A DNA stretch of 64,000 bases from Cycas panzhihuaensis (GCA_023213395.1 CM041465.1:242179741-242243740), one strand, 5' to 3'; shown: positions 1-13,564, numbered from the stretch's first letter. The notes: generated by a model from the sequence alone, not told the origin. Numbers and translations: made by a program.

Positions 1-1960
1 AGTAGAAAACATCAAGAATCCATATGTGAAATGGGTAAGATCTAAGCATGCTCTTGTTACTCAGTGAAAACCTTCATGACTAGCTCTGATTTTAGTTACT
101 CAATTCTCTTTTTTCTTGCTCCTTATCTTAAAGATTATGATTCATAGATTCCATTGATTTCATTCCTTTGAACATTAGAGAAATCAACTTATTTGTGCTA
201 GAAACTCTATACAATGACCATTATCATATTAGAGGAGGAAGTAAGTAATAGACCAGCTGTTGCAGGGAGTTTTGAGAATGACCATAGGTATAACTATCAA
301 CTTTTGCACCTCCTTACTCTTCAAGTAATCCCCTCCCAATCCAAAGGTGTTATATCTCTTGGTGCATATGCACCCTCCACTCCAATATTACCCATGTAGC
401 CATATGATTTTGTGAGCACATGCTATTGATTCTTGAGAACCCATCTTACCTTTGCACTCCACCTCTCTTTTCTTGGTTTGTTATTTGAGTTGTATGAATT
501 GGAAGGTTTCCCTTAGCTCCATTAAGAAGGCCACTATCATTGGGAGGCTAGTGCCATCTTGAGGCACCCCTTACCTCTTCCCTTTGTCTCTTGATACTCT
601 CCTTATACTTGGATCTATTGAAAGGAAGACTAAAGCTTGTGATGTTAATTTCTTTCTTGGTTGACTTTAGGAAATAGTTTATGATATATACACATACACA
701 TATTATAAATATTCTCCTTTGGTAGTATTTCTTTTGTACATGTAAGGTGGAGTCCCTCTAAAATAATTTAAAGGACTTAGAGGTGATGCACTCCCTTTGA
801 GGTAAGCCCTATTTACATTTTTACATGCACTTGGTTTCCATTATCTTTCTTTGTTTATATATCACTCTTAGCTAGACTAGGGGTGGGTAAGTGGAGCCCC
901 ATCACCTTCCAACTCTCCCATGGTAAAGGAGGCCCAAACTCAAGCAAAAGGAGATTAATAAGGATCAAAGTTAGAGTCATCACCAAAAGTCATAAACTAG
1001 GTATGCCTATCTAAACCTTATCCTCCTCATAATAGTTTCACCCTTTGTTGACAAATCTTACCCTAGATTTCCCCTATTGAAAACAAGTTTCCTTCCCCCT
1101 TCTTTTGAGATTGTTCTTTTCTATTGATTGCATACGAATCCAAAGAAAAAGATAAAGGATTTTGTTGAAAAGGAACCTCATATTGCATGCATAGGAAAAG
1201 AAACCATTTTGAAAAGAAAAAGGATCATTCTTTCCTTCCATTTGATTAAAAAGGCATATTAGGGGGTGAGAGTGTTGCATTAAACTTGTATAAAAAGGGG
1301 AAACACTACCTTTTCTACTTGTTTGCTTTGATTCTCAACCATATTGACACATCTTTTATGACTAGCACATAATCTTATAGTTGCCTTAAGAGATAAAGAG
1401 TGTGTATTGAGAGTGAGGTTTACCATTCATTGCATGTTAGTTTGTTACATACTTTAGTTATCTTGCTTCATTACAACATATATATGAACTAACTATATTG
1501 ACCAAGAAACCCTATGTAAGACATGCCATTACCATATAACCTTGAAAGAACCAATCTAATACAAAAAATTACATAAATGTTTTCTCCTTCTTTTTCTCAC
1601 CATTTATTACTATACCCTCTCACATGAGGGGAAATCTTTCCTTTTCTCCCCAAATGAGGATAGGAGAAATCTACTTAGGTTACTCAGTAATCCGAGAAGG
1701 CCAAGCTCTCCATAACCCATTACTCTATACACTAATCAAAGTAACATACTAATCACACCTACCAACCAACTAGACCTAAATCCCTATAGGTAAAGTAGAG
1801 AATGTGCATTATGTGGGTCCCCGAACCTGCACCCAAGCTACACACAAATGCCCTTTGAGGGAAAACAAAATCTACAACATACTCCTTAGGCTTCTACACC
1901 CTTAAGCCTATCACTTGTAGGTTCTTCTTACTTCTTGTTACCCCTACAAGTGTGCTTCCA
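1..1960 (+). repeat. Probable Tat-type LTR fragment, family E, cut by window start
   Basis: No coding signal. The segment resembles the better supported LTR at 28043-29996. Both end in the word TGTGCTTCCA (here at 1951-1960). Both carry a GGTAAG..AGCCCC motif at a similar distance from the end (about 1.07 kb here, 1.13 kb there), followed by similar text (CATAAACTAGGTATGCCT here, CATAACCAAGTGTATTCCT there). The bases after 1960 do not show the CTAGTGACC primer-site motif that follows the other LTR. It is therefore more likely a 3' or solo LTR than a 5' LTR. Homology was judged by eye and is patchy. Confidence 0.4.
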
Positions 1961-4439
1961 GTACCATTTTCCCTTTTCTCACTTTTTGATAATGTTTAGT
2001 TTATTATTGGAAACTTTTTCTTATCATAGTTTAATCCAATAAGTAAAAATACTGCCAATTTTTTACTAAAAGTTTTATTTTTATGGTTACATGTTAAACT
2101 AAACATTTTATAAGTTTGTTGAAAATTTGGGGAATTATAAATTGTTATAAAAAATGATTAGTTAAAGGGGTTTGCTAGGTACTCTCCTACAAACCCCACC
2201 TTACTAGTTTTCTTCATTTACCAAAAGGAAAAAGTATAAGAAAAAGTATTCTACATTTTATGTAATTTTGTTTTGAAAAGAAAAATGGTATGAAATATGT
2301 TTCTGCTTAGATGTTTGAGCACATTTTCTTGATCTCCTTTCATCCTTGCTTCTAAGATTTCCTCATTTTAAAAAGAGAAAGGAAAACAAAAGGAAAAAAA
2401 GATGAAAGGAACCTTATTTTATTTTATACTATATTTACATCCTATTTTTGGTGTTTTATGCTTATATTTCAAGGTCTAATAAAGGAGAGAATTACACCTA
2501 TTATGAGCCCTTGAATCCATGGGCTACATTTATTTTGATTAGTTGCATCTCTTTGCTACTTAAACTCAAATGAAGGCACATGCTAGTTACATTAGGAGTT
2601 TATATTATTTGCTTCTTTAGTCTCTATAGGGTAGGGTCCTACTTTCTAATGAAGGGGGTGGGGGGGGGGTGGGTGGTGGTAACTAACTTTATAATCATGT
2701 GTTATTACTAGGTGAGAGAGGTTGTCTTGTGCCATTAGGTGTTGATTCTTCAATAGTGCTCCAAATAGGTGGTTGAAGGGTGCCTATGATTATTGCATGA
2801 TAATGTATAAGGCATGGATAATTGAGTGAAATTCATATCTTCTATTAAGAGTAATGGTCTTTTTCTTCCTTCCCCATCTTAAAGCTTGAGGTTCATTAGA
2901 ATTGAATGTGGGCACTACCAAGCCACTTTTACATTCATGTGAGAGTTATAATCACTATTAATGAGTCCTTACCGACTTATCCATAAGTAGATCTATATTA
3001 TAATCTTAATTCCTTTAGACCTCTTACTCTAGGTAGTCCTCTCCTTGTCTCTTAAATCAAGCCTATTACTTTAGGTAAAGTAGGAGTCAAGGGTTTAAGA
3101 TAGGTTAGCCAACTTTGGGGGTTATAGTTTCCTTAGGACAAGTATGAATTTGTGTAGGAGGTATGGGCATTCATGCTTGATTGATCCCCTTATAGTGTAA
3201 GGGTATTTATATGCTATTTGATCCTTTCAAGAATGCTAACTTTAGGTTGATTGATATTATATTAGTTATTACTAGTTTTTTATTCAACTCTTTTGTTGGT
3301 TGATGTATGCTTACCTCATCTACCTACTTGTATTATTTTTTGTTGATCATTTTTATTTAGCATAACTATTTGATTTTCAATTTTACCTTCTCCTAGTATA
3401 TTGTATATATCTACATATCACCCTTAGTCCTAGCTAATTAATTGAGTTTTACCATCCCCAAAACTATATACATGAGATGCATAAGCATCTCAGAAGGGGC
3501 ATATACTTATGCCCTCCCTTGCTTGGTTCCCCCTTGCCCTTCATGCCTATTTCAAAATAGTGTTTTATGTGTCCTCTTCCCTGCTCATTTGCATTCATTT
3601 GTTAATTTTTATAGTTACTTACTCTCACCCTATGTTTTATATTTTAGGGATTGATTAAATCAATAAAAGAAGAGGAGTAAAAGATCTTCTTTCTAGTGTT
3701 GCACTTGATAGGTTGACCTATGTGTAGTGTGGATTTTATACTTATTATAAATCCTCAAACCCATAGGGTAATAGGTCCGTGCACTTAGACTCCATTGATT
3801 TGTTATGTGCATAGAAACATAAGAGTATATAGTTGTATTTAGACACTACCCTTTGCTATCTTAGTCTCTTTTAGGATAGGGTCTTCACCTATTCTAGAGG
3901 AGGCATTATTTAGGGTTTTGATTTGAATTGAATGGAAAAGTAATAACTTAATCCAATCAAAATAACTCATATTTAATATTTACAATGTATTTATTATATT
4001 TGATAATATTCTTACAAATATGTTTATTTTTTCATTGTATTAAGCATTTATTAAACTACTACAATAACTTGGGAATGAATGGAAGAGATATAGTCTCTTT
4101 CTTGGCTATTGCATCCTCCCTAAAATGTTTTCTAGTGATCTTGATGTGGGGATTTGTCCTATGTTCAGTCATAAAAACTCATTTTTCTTAGAGGCTTTAG
4201 GCTTAGTATCTCTTTTATACTATCTACTATCTTTTGCTTCTCCCCAACTACATCTAAAACTTCTAGATCTCCTCTCTTCCTTATGAACCAATATGGGTTA
4301 TTTTCTTATGCTCTTCCATATTTGTTCAACTTTATTCCCTCCATTTGCTTTTATTTTCCTCCCTCTTTTATATCTTAATTCTATTTCATTTATAACTAAT
4401 GAAAAATTAATTAAAAAAACTATTTTTTATCTCTCATTA
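1961..4439. other. AT-rich stretch without recognisable gene
   Basis: All frames are short and closed, and no domain is recognisable. Two stretches (about 2480-2665 and 3735-3905) share a weak resemblance, including a TAGTCTC..TAGG.TAGGGTC core, and may be two diverged copies of one repeat. Most likely this is old retrotransposon or LTR sequence decayed beyond recognition. Confidence 0.5.
2653..2680 (+). repeat. G-rich tract
   Basis: Runs of five, ten, three, two and two G separated by single T bases on the plus strand. The pattern could fold as a G-quadruplex. It is a local anomaly in an AT-rich context, with no gene next to it. Confidence 0.7.
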
Positions 4440-4730
4440 AGTAGTTGATAGGTGTATGACTATGCTGGGTAAATTTTGTGATTATTAGATCACGTTTTTT
4501 ACCATTGGTTGTAGTCTAATTGTACTTAGTCATACCTGCTAGTTACACCTCATCATACCTATTCACAATTTGGTCACACCTGGTTGTAGTCTAGTCTCAC
4601 CTAGTCACACTTGATTACATCTACTTGTAGTCTAGTCATAGTGTGATCACACCTGGTTACACCTACTCATAGTCTAGTTGCACCTAGTCATAGTCTAATT
4701 GCACCTAGTCATATTTTTTAATACATATTG
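4440..4730 (+). repeat. Degenerate CACACCTAGTC / TAGTCTAGT repeat
   Basis: The words CACACCTAGTCA, CACACCTGGTTACA and TAGTCTAGTTGCACC recur about ten times in under 300 bases with variable spacing. This gives a degenerate short tandem or interspersed array. It lies just left of the gypsy integrase remnant, so it may be part of that element's 3' non-coding region. No reading frame runs through it. Confidence 0.65.
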
Positions 4731-4899
4731 TTTCCATTTTTAAGAGCACAAAATTCTATTTTTCACTTGTTGAATGTTAGAAACACTTGTAAGACTCCAT
4801 CTAAAGGTATTTACATTCTTTTTGAAGGGAAATAAGGATTATAAAGGATCTGAATTAGATCAAAACTCCCATTCTTCTAGAAGTTCATGGCCTCATCAA

Positions 4900-6530
4900 C
4901 ATCACAATTACAAGTGAGGAAACTTGATTCTTCCCTTCTCCTTACTATACCATCTCGCTTTACTAGGTAGTTATCCTTTCTCTCCAATATTGACGGACTT
5001 AATTATGCTTCTTCTAGTTATGGTTTGCTTTCTTTGAAGAATGCAATTATTTTATAATGGTTCTTCTTTCTTCACTTGTAATGCCTCTGGACTTAGTAAG
5101 AGTGGAACACCATCTTCATCTTCATCTAATATAGATGGCTTGAATATCTTTAGATTCTCAACATTCATCACTAAATACATCTTCATGAATTCTAGGAATT
5201 CAAGCTAAAATGCATTTTCTCCAATTTTCTTCAAGATTTTTAAAGGACCTTAAATTATAGGCTTCAACCTTTTACCTTCACCTAACAATATTTTCTTACT
5301 AAGAAGTAACCAGATTTGATCTTTTTCCTTGAAGGAATGGTTGGTTCTGTGTGCATCATGCCTTTTGTTATATCTCTATTAAGATCTTTGAAGTTGTAAT
5401 TCAACCTATTAATGCATTTTTCTAATTCTTTCTAAGAATCTTTGTGCCTTCTCTTATCCATCTTCCTTCTTTCCATTTGCAATAGTAAATTGGGCTAAAA
5501 ATTCTAAATTAAATAGACTTATAGGTAAAAATCCCAGACATATCTCAAATGGTGACTTTTGAGTTGAGCTATGAATTGCTCTATTGAAGGCAAATTGCAA
5601 GTATGAGAGACTTTCATCCCAAGTCTTGGGATGCTTAGAATTATATCCTCATAGCTACTGCACTAATGTCCTATTGATAACTTTAGTCTGGTCATATGTT
5701 TGTAGATGGAAAGTTGTGCTCATCTTCAACTTTGTATCCATTATCCCCCAAAAAGCTTGCTAAAAATGGCTAAAAAATCTATTATCTCAATAAGAAATAA
5801 TAGAGTTGGGAAGCCTAAAATACTTCCAAATATATTGGAAAAATAATCTAGCTATGTCTTCTCCTGTATTTGTCTTCCTATAAAGAATTAAAACCACTAT
5901 TTTATAAAATCAATCAACAACTACAAATAAATAATCCATACCATTTTTGATCTATGACATTCCTTCAAGGAAATCTATGGAAATACTCTCCCATGGTCAT
6001 GATGGAATGGGAAGTGGAGTGTATAATCCTAACTTCTTATTGGTTGGCTTTGATGTACTACATAATGTACATCCTTATACTATTGTAGTCATATTTTGCT
6101 ACATATTGGGCCAATATATATATCACTGTAAATTGAATAATGATTTCCCCACTCTAAAGTATCCTGCTACCTGAGAGGTGTAAGCTTCTCTTACCCACTT
6201 CATTCGGTCTATATGCTTTAGAATATAAAGCTTATCATGCTTAAAGAGTAGACCATTTCTTAGCTAAAAGTCAACAACTATTTTCCCCTACTATAGATAC
6301 TCTAAGATAGGCTTGAATGCCTAATTTTTCATGTATAAACCTACATACTCATCAAGGCAAAAAGGTTGAAATTATAGAGCTACTAATAAGATAGAAATAC
6401 CTTACTATTGAGGAGGTCTAGACAATAAGTCTATAATTTTATTTATCATGTCTTTCTTATACTTGACCACCATGTGAAACTATTGCAAATAAGACATCCA
6501 CTTCATGTGCCTGGCATTTCCCACCTACTA
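4900..6530 (-). pseudogene. Ty3/gypsy RNase H end and integrase remnant (element D)
   Basis: Read on the minus strand, the segment starts with the end of a gypsy RNase H (KWMSYLQ, a stop, then FHMVVKYKKDMINKIIDLL at about 6420-6500). It continues into the integrase core (TFHLQTYDQTKVINRTL at about 5690, FAFNRAIHSSTQKSPFEIC at about 5560). It ends in the integrase C-terminal module (GPLKILKKIGENAF at about 5215-5255, VMNVENLKIFKPS at about 5130). Frameshifts and stops are frequent and no ORF is intact. The C-terminal text differs from elements B and C, so this is a different gypsy lineage. No LTR was found for it. Confidence 0.8.
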
Positions 6531-7726
6531 GGAATGTACTGGAACACCATTACATTGGTAAGTTTAGGTATATACTCTATCCATCACTCTTTAATACTTT
6601 ATTTATGGTCATTACTTTATATATTATTTGTATCGCTACCTGAGCACTTGATTAACTTGCCTATGTACATTTTTATATATGATAACTAGGACTCTGGTCC
6701 AATGGCACCATTGAGCTCTCGTGCTGAATCCCCTCTTGGTGATAGGTTTCTCACATGCTTCCGTAGCCTAATTTGATGATCTCTAGCTTATTTTCATACA
6801 TTTTTTGTAGCATCTTTTCCTTTTATTATGCCTTGTTTACCCCTTTGGTCTACCAAAGGTAGCTTATTGAGGCATTTTCCATTAGAGGATGCCCTTCCTC
6901 ATTCACTCTATGTGAGATTTGATAATGTTATTTAGTGATGATGATTGTTTAGGCCCTGTTCACACCCTGGCTTATGTGATTATGATTATTACACTAAGTT
7001 TTGGCTCATTATGACATGTTTCTTATATGTTTTTGGCAAATTTCTATATGTAGGATGACCTAGAATTAGCCTACAGCCTTTAGGACTATGTTTTGGCCCT
7101 CTTAGTACTACATTCAATCCTATTTTACCCTTCTGCATCTATACTTATCAACTTTTTTATTTTTTTGCCAACTTATTGTTGTACCACAGTAATTTTTGTC
7201 TGCCCCACTCTGATTGTTGTATACCACTAATATGTTAGTAGTACCATTAATATATTAGTAGTGTCGCAAACAAATTTATGATGTGATTGTTACATAGTTA
7301 AGCTGTAGCCAAAAATAGATAATTATTACATTAACTACTGGATGGCACATGATCTCACCTTGAGACCAGCCTAGATAAGGCCCCAACAATCCTGAGGCTT
7401 CACCAAACCAACAAAAACCTAAATTCAAACTCATTTGGGGATCTCTCCAAGGCATCTATAATCATCCATTCTTAAGTTTTAGTACTCTAATCCTCTTCTA
7501 CTCTCTCTAACATATACTACTCCATAAATATTCATAGCTTTTCTTCACAACAAGATAAAAAATAACATAAGAGCAGCTGAGGGAAAGGAAGGCCAAGCCA
7601 AGGTAAGCTAGGAGGATTCTTCAAGTGAACAAATGACCAAGGAATCCCTCTTTTCTTCCATAAAATGCATGTTTCTTCTTCCCAAAAGTTTCTCTTCACA
7701 TAAAAGTTACCAAGTTTGTATGAAAA
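6531..7726. other. Unassigned AT-rich stretch left of copia A
   Basis: There is no recognisable domain, LTR or RNA gene. A short minus-strand frame at about 7530-7765 runs across the copia A LTR boundary, so it is not a gene. The left part may be further decayed pol of the minus-strand gypsy remnant at 4900-6530. Confidence 0.5.
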
Positions 7727-8383
7727 TGTTGATAAGATAAGGTCCCAATAACTTGAAATCGCCACGAAGATCTAAAATATTTTGCAACTAGTTACAGGAA
7801 TCAAAACTAAAATTTAATATGTAAGTTCTTAAACTAGAGATAATATAATAAAATGAATAAGAAAGCCAAGCATCATATATACACCTGATATAACATGGTA
7901 AAACCCTAGCAGTGTGCTAGGGAAACATCCACATAGGAAAGGTCCCGATCTTTATTATCAAGAATAGAGAAATATACATAATCTATAGTAGAATGTTCAT
8001 AGCAACAACAACCATCCACCCAACTCCTCACAGTATATCCAATACATCAAACACTATCAATATAATGAAAAAACATCCTAAATTGGGTTACATGATAAAT
8101 TCATATAAGGCTCAAATCTCAACCATAGAATCTAGGGTATTTTGAGCAAATGACCCATATTCTCTTTACAATTTAGTATGCTTTTTAGTACTAGCTTTTT
8201 GGGTTGAGGGCTATTACCCTCGAACCTCCTCTTTGTGAGGGGCATTCCACTCCCTCTGCATCCCCCTAGCCAACGGGGGCTCCCGCCCCCCTTGGGACCC
8301 CCCGTAGAAGTTTTAGGGGGAAACCACACAGCCAACCTATCAAAATTTTAGCCTCCAAAACATTGTTGTCACATTATCTAATA
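7727..8383 (-). repeat. 3' LTR of copia A
   Basis: It aligns over its length with 27440-28042 and, inverted, with the solo LTR at 34249-34851. Shared words include CCATAGAATCTAGGGTATTTTGAG and the GC-rich block at about 8225-8325. The outer end on the plus strand is TGTTGATAAG. The inner end is placed at CATTATCTAATA by comparison with the solo LTR, whose ends are fixed by a target duplication. It is about 50 bases longer than the other two copies. Confidence 0.85.
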
Positions 8384-8394
8384 ATATCCACCTT
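8384..8394 (-). other. Polypurine tract of copia A
   Basis: On the minus strand the sequence directly before the 3' LTR reads AAGGTGGATAT. This is the usual form of a copia plus-strand primer next to the LTR start. Confidence 0.65.
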
Positions 8395-8431
8395 GACAAC
8401 AATTTATATGATACCTTTCCTGGACAATTCA

Positions 8432-11035
8432 TCACCTTTTCTGCAAGCCAAGAGAAGTCAAATACCATTTGAACTTCTCTAATAGTACTAGTATTGTAAA
8501 CATATTAGCACAATTCCTTTTTATATCAACCTTCTCAAGTGCCACTCCACCTGCTTCTACAACCTGTCTAACAAAATGGTACTTAAGAGTAATATGCTTT
8601 ATCGTACTATGATAGGTTGGATTCTTTGCTAAGTAAATGACACTTTGACTATCACAAAATACCTTTACCTTTTCCTGTTTCCTTCCAAGCTCAACCAATA
8701 GACCTTATAACTAGATTGCTTCTTTACAAGCATATGCTGCAGTAACATATTCAACTTCTGTAGTCAATAATGCAATTGTGCTCTGCAATTTTGACATCCA
8801 ACTAACTAGACCATTTGTAAGAGTGAATGCATAACCTGAAGTAGACCTTCTCTTATTTAAATCCCCTGTAAAGTCTAAATCAACATATCCGTAAACCTAA
8901 TTACCTATACCTCTAAAGGTGATGCAATAGTCACTTGTGCCTCTCAAATATCGAAGCACCCATTTCATTGCTGCCCAATATTCCTTTCCTAGATTTACTA
9001 TAAACCTGCTAACTACAACAATTGCATGTAAAATGTTAGGTCTTGTACATACCATGGAATACATCAAACTTCCTACTGCACTGGCATAAGCCACATGAGA
9101 CATATAATCCTTTTCTTCTTCATTACTAGGACTCATACTCAAAGAAAGCTTAAAATGGGAAGCTAACGAGATACTCATTGGTTTCACATTTACCATACCA
9201 AACCTGGTTAGCACCTTCTCCACATATTTCTACTGTGATAACCATAGCTTACCATTTTCTCTATCTCTATGTATCTCTATACCTAAGATTTATTTTACAG
9301 CTCCTAGATCCTTCATATCAAAAGTCCTAGCCAATTGAGCCTTTAACTTATTGATTTCTGCCATGCTCTTGCTTGCAACTAGTATGTCAACAACATAGAA
9401 TATCAAGACAATGAATAATCCATTGTCTAAGAATTTAAAGTAAACACAATGATCATACTCATCTCTTTTAAAATTTTAGCTCTCCATGAAGGCATCAAAC
9501 TTCTTGTCCATTGCCTGGGTGATTGCTTCAAGCCATACAATGATTTCCTAAGCCTGTAAACAAGTCTTTTTCTGCCATCTTATACAAACCCTTATGACTG
9601 ATCCATATAGATCTCCTCATCTAAATCTCCATGTAGAAAAGATAATTTTACATCTAACTATTCCAACTCTAAATTAAGAGAAGCTACCAATGCTAAGAGA
9701 ACTCAAATTTAAACAAGTTTGACAACTGGTGAAAAGATATCATGAAAATCAATACCTGCTTTATGTGCAAAGCCTTTAGCCACTAGTATTACCCTATATT
9801 TGTCAACCTTTCCATCAACATATGTTTTCTTCTTGAAAACCCACCTGAAACCAATAGTCTTCTTGCGATGTGGAAGTTCTACTAAGTCCCATGAATTATT
9901 TTTCTTCAAAGCATCTATCTCTTCCTACATAGCCCTCTTCCATTTCTCACTATAGATATCATCTACTACTTCCTGATAGCATGTAGGCTCACCATTATTA
10001 GAAACCAAATCAATAGAAATAGAAGGGTTGTGCCTATCAAGTGCATGACTAACTTGTATAAATCTTTTAACAATTAGTGGAGGAGTGTCCACATACTCCT
10101 CTAAATTTGCTACAGATTCATCTTCAAAATGATCTTCCTACTCTTCTGTTTCCAAAGATGGCTAGGTTTCAAACTTGACCTACTGATATTTAACTTTTTG
10201 CTCATGTTTTACTTCAACTTCTACACTATTTGATTTTAGAAAAGGAGGTTCATCAAATATAACATCTCTGTTAATAGTGATTTTTTAGGCAGTAGGATCC
10301 CACAACCTGTATCCCTTCACACCATCTCTATCACCATAACCAACAAAGATGTATCTCTTGGATTTTGGTTCTAACTTTGAACGTTGACTTTTATCGATCA
10401 AGGCATAAGCATCACAACCAAAAACTTTCAAATTTGAATAATCATATGGATGTCCAGTCCATACCTCTTCAGGAATCTTACAATCTATTGCAAGTGATAG
10501 CGACCTGTTTACCAAATAGCAAGTTGTTTGAATAGCTTCTGCCCATAAGACTTGCTCCGCTCTTGCATTACTTAGCATGCTTCTTACTCTTTCCAAGAGT
10601 GTCCTATTCATGTGTTTAGCTATTCCATTCTATTGTAGAGTATAGCTAGTGGTCTTATGCCTTTCGATCCCGGCTTCTCTGTAATAGTTCTTAAACTGTA
10701 AGGAGCTAAACTTACCTCCATTATTAGTTCTCAAACATTTGATTGACTTGCTAGTGCTCTTCTTAACTAGAGCCTTAAACTACTTAAACACATTGAAAAC
10801 TTTAGATTTCTTTTTCAAAAAATAGACCCATACCTTTCTGGAGTAATCATCTATAAATGTGATAAAATACAATGATCTTCCATAAGATATTGTAGGGGCT
10901 GGTCCCGACACATCTGAATGTACATAATCTATAACACCTTTACTAGTATGAATCCCTACTTTAAACCTAAGTCTACACTACTTTCTAAACATACAATATT
11001 TGCAAAAAGCTAAATCTAGAAGTTGTAAGTTAGGA
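8432..11035 (-). pseudogene. Copia A pol: integrase, RT and RNase H
   Basis: Minus-strand order is as follows. End of the pre-integrase zinc region at about 10970-11030 (LLDLAFCKYCMFRK). Integrase core at about 10600-10950 (FITFIDDYSRKVWVYFLKK, then NGGKFSS). Integrase C-terminal part with MNRTLLERVRSMLSNA and FGCDAYALIDK (10285-10611). RT from about 9910 (NNSWDLVELPHRKKTIGFRW). Primer-grip region and LARTFDMKDLG at about 9300. RNase H with STSGYAFTL and EVEYVTAAYACKEA (8700-8890), ending at 8432. The RT active site reads YVVD at 9385-9396 instead of the usual YVDD, so the polymerase is inactive. Stops are mostly TAG at places where the family has Q or W. The closest family by pattern is the Tnt1-like group. 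Confidence 0.88.
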
Positions 11036-11049
11036 AGTAACTTACGATT

Positions 11050-13564
11050 TAGAATCGTAACTATGGGATCGTAACTACACCTAGGTAGGATTAAGACTAT
11101 TAACAAAAGGCTCTAGAGTAAAGGGGTCAATCTAACAGGTGAAGAGAAACACTTACACAGGGCATCTGTGCATCAAAATGCAGGTTTGAGACCCATGAAT
11201 GGCATACAACCTCCTCTAGGTAACTTAGTTTTGGTTTTGGGGAAGCGTAAGTGAGGGATATCCTCGGTTGCCTAAGTAACTTCAAAATGCGAGTCTTCCC
11301 ACCCATGGATGGCCAAAGGGGAAGGGCAAGTCCTAACAAGGAAGCAAATCCTCATGTAAGATGAAGGGATATAGATAAGATATATGTAGGTGAGCAACGG
11401 GAGGTACCTATTCGTAAGGGTAGTGTTGGGCAACCACCTCATGCACGAAACCAACCCAAAGTAGAGAGTGCCAAGGTTATTAAGTCGGTATAGGCATCAT
11501 GGGATTAAAGGAGGAGGCCTTAGATGATGTATCCTCCTTGAACTAACCCACCTAAAGTGAGTGTTAGAGGAGCAAAAGGTGATGGCAAAAGTAGTTCCCA
11601 CCGCCCTATGTATGAAGGAATCTACCTTCTATGTGCAATAGTGAAATGATGTCTAATTGGTTATGTATACAAACAAGAGATAAAAGAAGTAAATGTATAC
11701 ATAAGACAACAAATACACTTTCTCTTTAATATAAATTCTCACTCTCTTTTCACTTTAAATAAAGGGAAGGGAAAGAGAGAGATAAACCAATCTAACACAC
11801 AAAATACTCGGTAATGATGCAAACCCTAGGAGGTTGTATGCACTCAAACAGAAAGAGAAAAGGGCATATCACCTATCTTGTGCTCTTTCCTAAAAGGCAA
11901 GCTAGTGTACATATGCAAATGAATGGTATAAATTGGTTCCCTTTTATCTTTTCCCTTTATCTTCTTATCATATAAACACTCAAACTTAAAAGAGAAGTAA
12001 AGAAAAGATCTACAAAAGAGGGGCAACATGCCTTGAAAAATGATGCAGTTAAAACAAAATCACTATCTTGCACTGCACCCACTTCTTATTTTCCTTCTCC
12101 CAACACATAGGCAATGTAGGGGCTTCCTTACCTTCCCTGAAGCAAAAGGAAGAAAGTAAGAAAGGTAAAGGAAAAGGAACTATACTAAAAGCATAAATGA
12201 GTAAGGAAAAGGAGAGCAAAGAAATGTACCCAGATTATAATGGTTCATTCTTCTCCATGAATGGCATGGTAAACCTACAATCACAAAGGTTTTATACCCT
12301 TTTCCAAGGGTCTGCTAGAATTCCAAATAAATATATGTATATATGTAGCTGTAAAATGCTAAGAATATTGTAAGTTAGAGCACTTCAAGTCAAGCAAACT
12401 TCAAACTAAAGAACAACTCTAAATCTCCTCTAAGTCAACAACCCAAGATAAGGGATGTAGGCAGTTAGCCTTGGAATGGATAACCCTCCAACAAGTGCAC
12501 CTCCACACTACCTCTAGGCATAGGAAACAATAGGTTGGGATAGCCTAATAGCAGCAAATAATAAGAGAGACACACAACATGAGGTTTACAAATATCATTT
12601 ATGTTGCAATTGTTGTTATGTGCAGTAAATTGCAGCGTTAATCAAGCCAAGACCCAAGGTGGATATGAGACACTACTTGGAGCTAGAAAATTTGCCTAAG
12701 TAAGGTACTTAAGCCTATAAACAACACAGCAAGGGGCTATATATGCTGATATCCAGTGTTGGCCTACTTCCGAAAGCTCCCTAGTAGCTTAGGAAAGGCA
12801 CGAGTGGAGGAGAGGAAAGAGGAGAAGAGGATTACCCTTCAGCAGTAGGCCTAGTTGGGTATATAACTTGCCTTAGCTCCTTTCTCTCACTCTTTGAGGT
12901 CCTCTCCCCACAGCCTCCTTAGAGAAACTAGGAGAGGGCAGGAAGATGATGTGGGTAGAAAGAGAGAAACATAGGGACTGCCTCCTATATGTATTAGAAA
13001 GTTGGAAAAAGAAAGATATTCTAAATGATCTAATCTCTTTCAAGAAAGCTTAAAGGGAACAAAATAGAGTAACACGAGATGATACCTACTAGGCTGGATT
13101 AGAGATAGGTCTATCTGAGAAACTGGCAGAAAATTATAGATCTATGGTTCTTACAAGTAGATTCTTGGAAGAGTAATGAAACTTGGGGACAAACTTGCTA
13201 AAACTCATTGATACGGTGTGGAAGTAACACTTGGAGTGTATCCTTACTTGGAGAAGCTTCTTGGTGAGCCTGCTACTATGGATCCAAGCTAAAGAGGGTG
13301 GATCTAAAGCTGGAGCACATGGAACTCAAGTGTTGTAGGGTGTTCCTACAGAAAACTGTCTGTAAAAGAAGGAGAAGAGAGGAGAGTAGGTGGAAGAAGA
13401 GATGAAAAATGAAGTTCTTTTGGAATTTATACCTAACCCTAGCTTGGATAGATGATTAGGGTTAGGCTAGGACTCGAGGGGTGTTTAAGCCACGTGGCAA
13501 TTTTACGAAAAATGCAAAAATTACCACTGTAGATTTTAAAAAATGATTTATGATAGTCGCCCTA
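11050..13564 (-). repeat. 3' LTR of gypsy B (minimum extent)
   Basis: It is collinear with 23911-26434. Examples are CCTCCTCTAGGTAACTTAG at about 11210 and 24070, and the shared GGACTCGAGGGG near 13470 and 26340. Insert-free length is about 2.5 kb. Start and end bases are TA and TA instead of TG and CA, attributed to mutation. The true end may be 13864, where the minus strand starts TGTCACACCCCC, a typical gypsy LTR start. Short frames inside are not genes. Confidence 0.85.

Noticed and set aside
214-4191. Several 60-75 codon frames in the first 4.2 kb as possible host genes
   Set aside because: No domain, signal or homology is recognisable, and their number and size fit chance in AT-rich DNA.
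8132-8335. Small Gly/Pro-rich minus-strand frame
   Set aside because: It lies wholly inside the copia A LTR and results from its GC-rich block.
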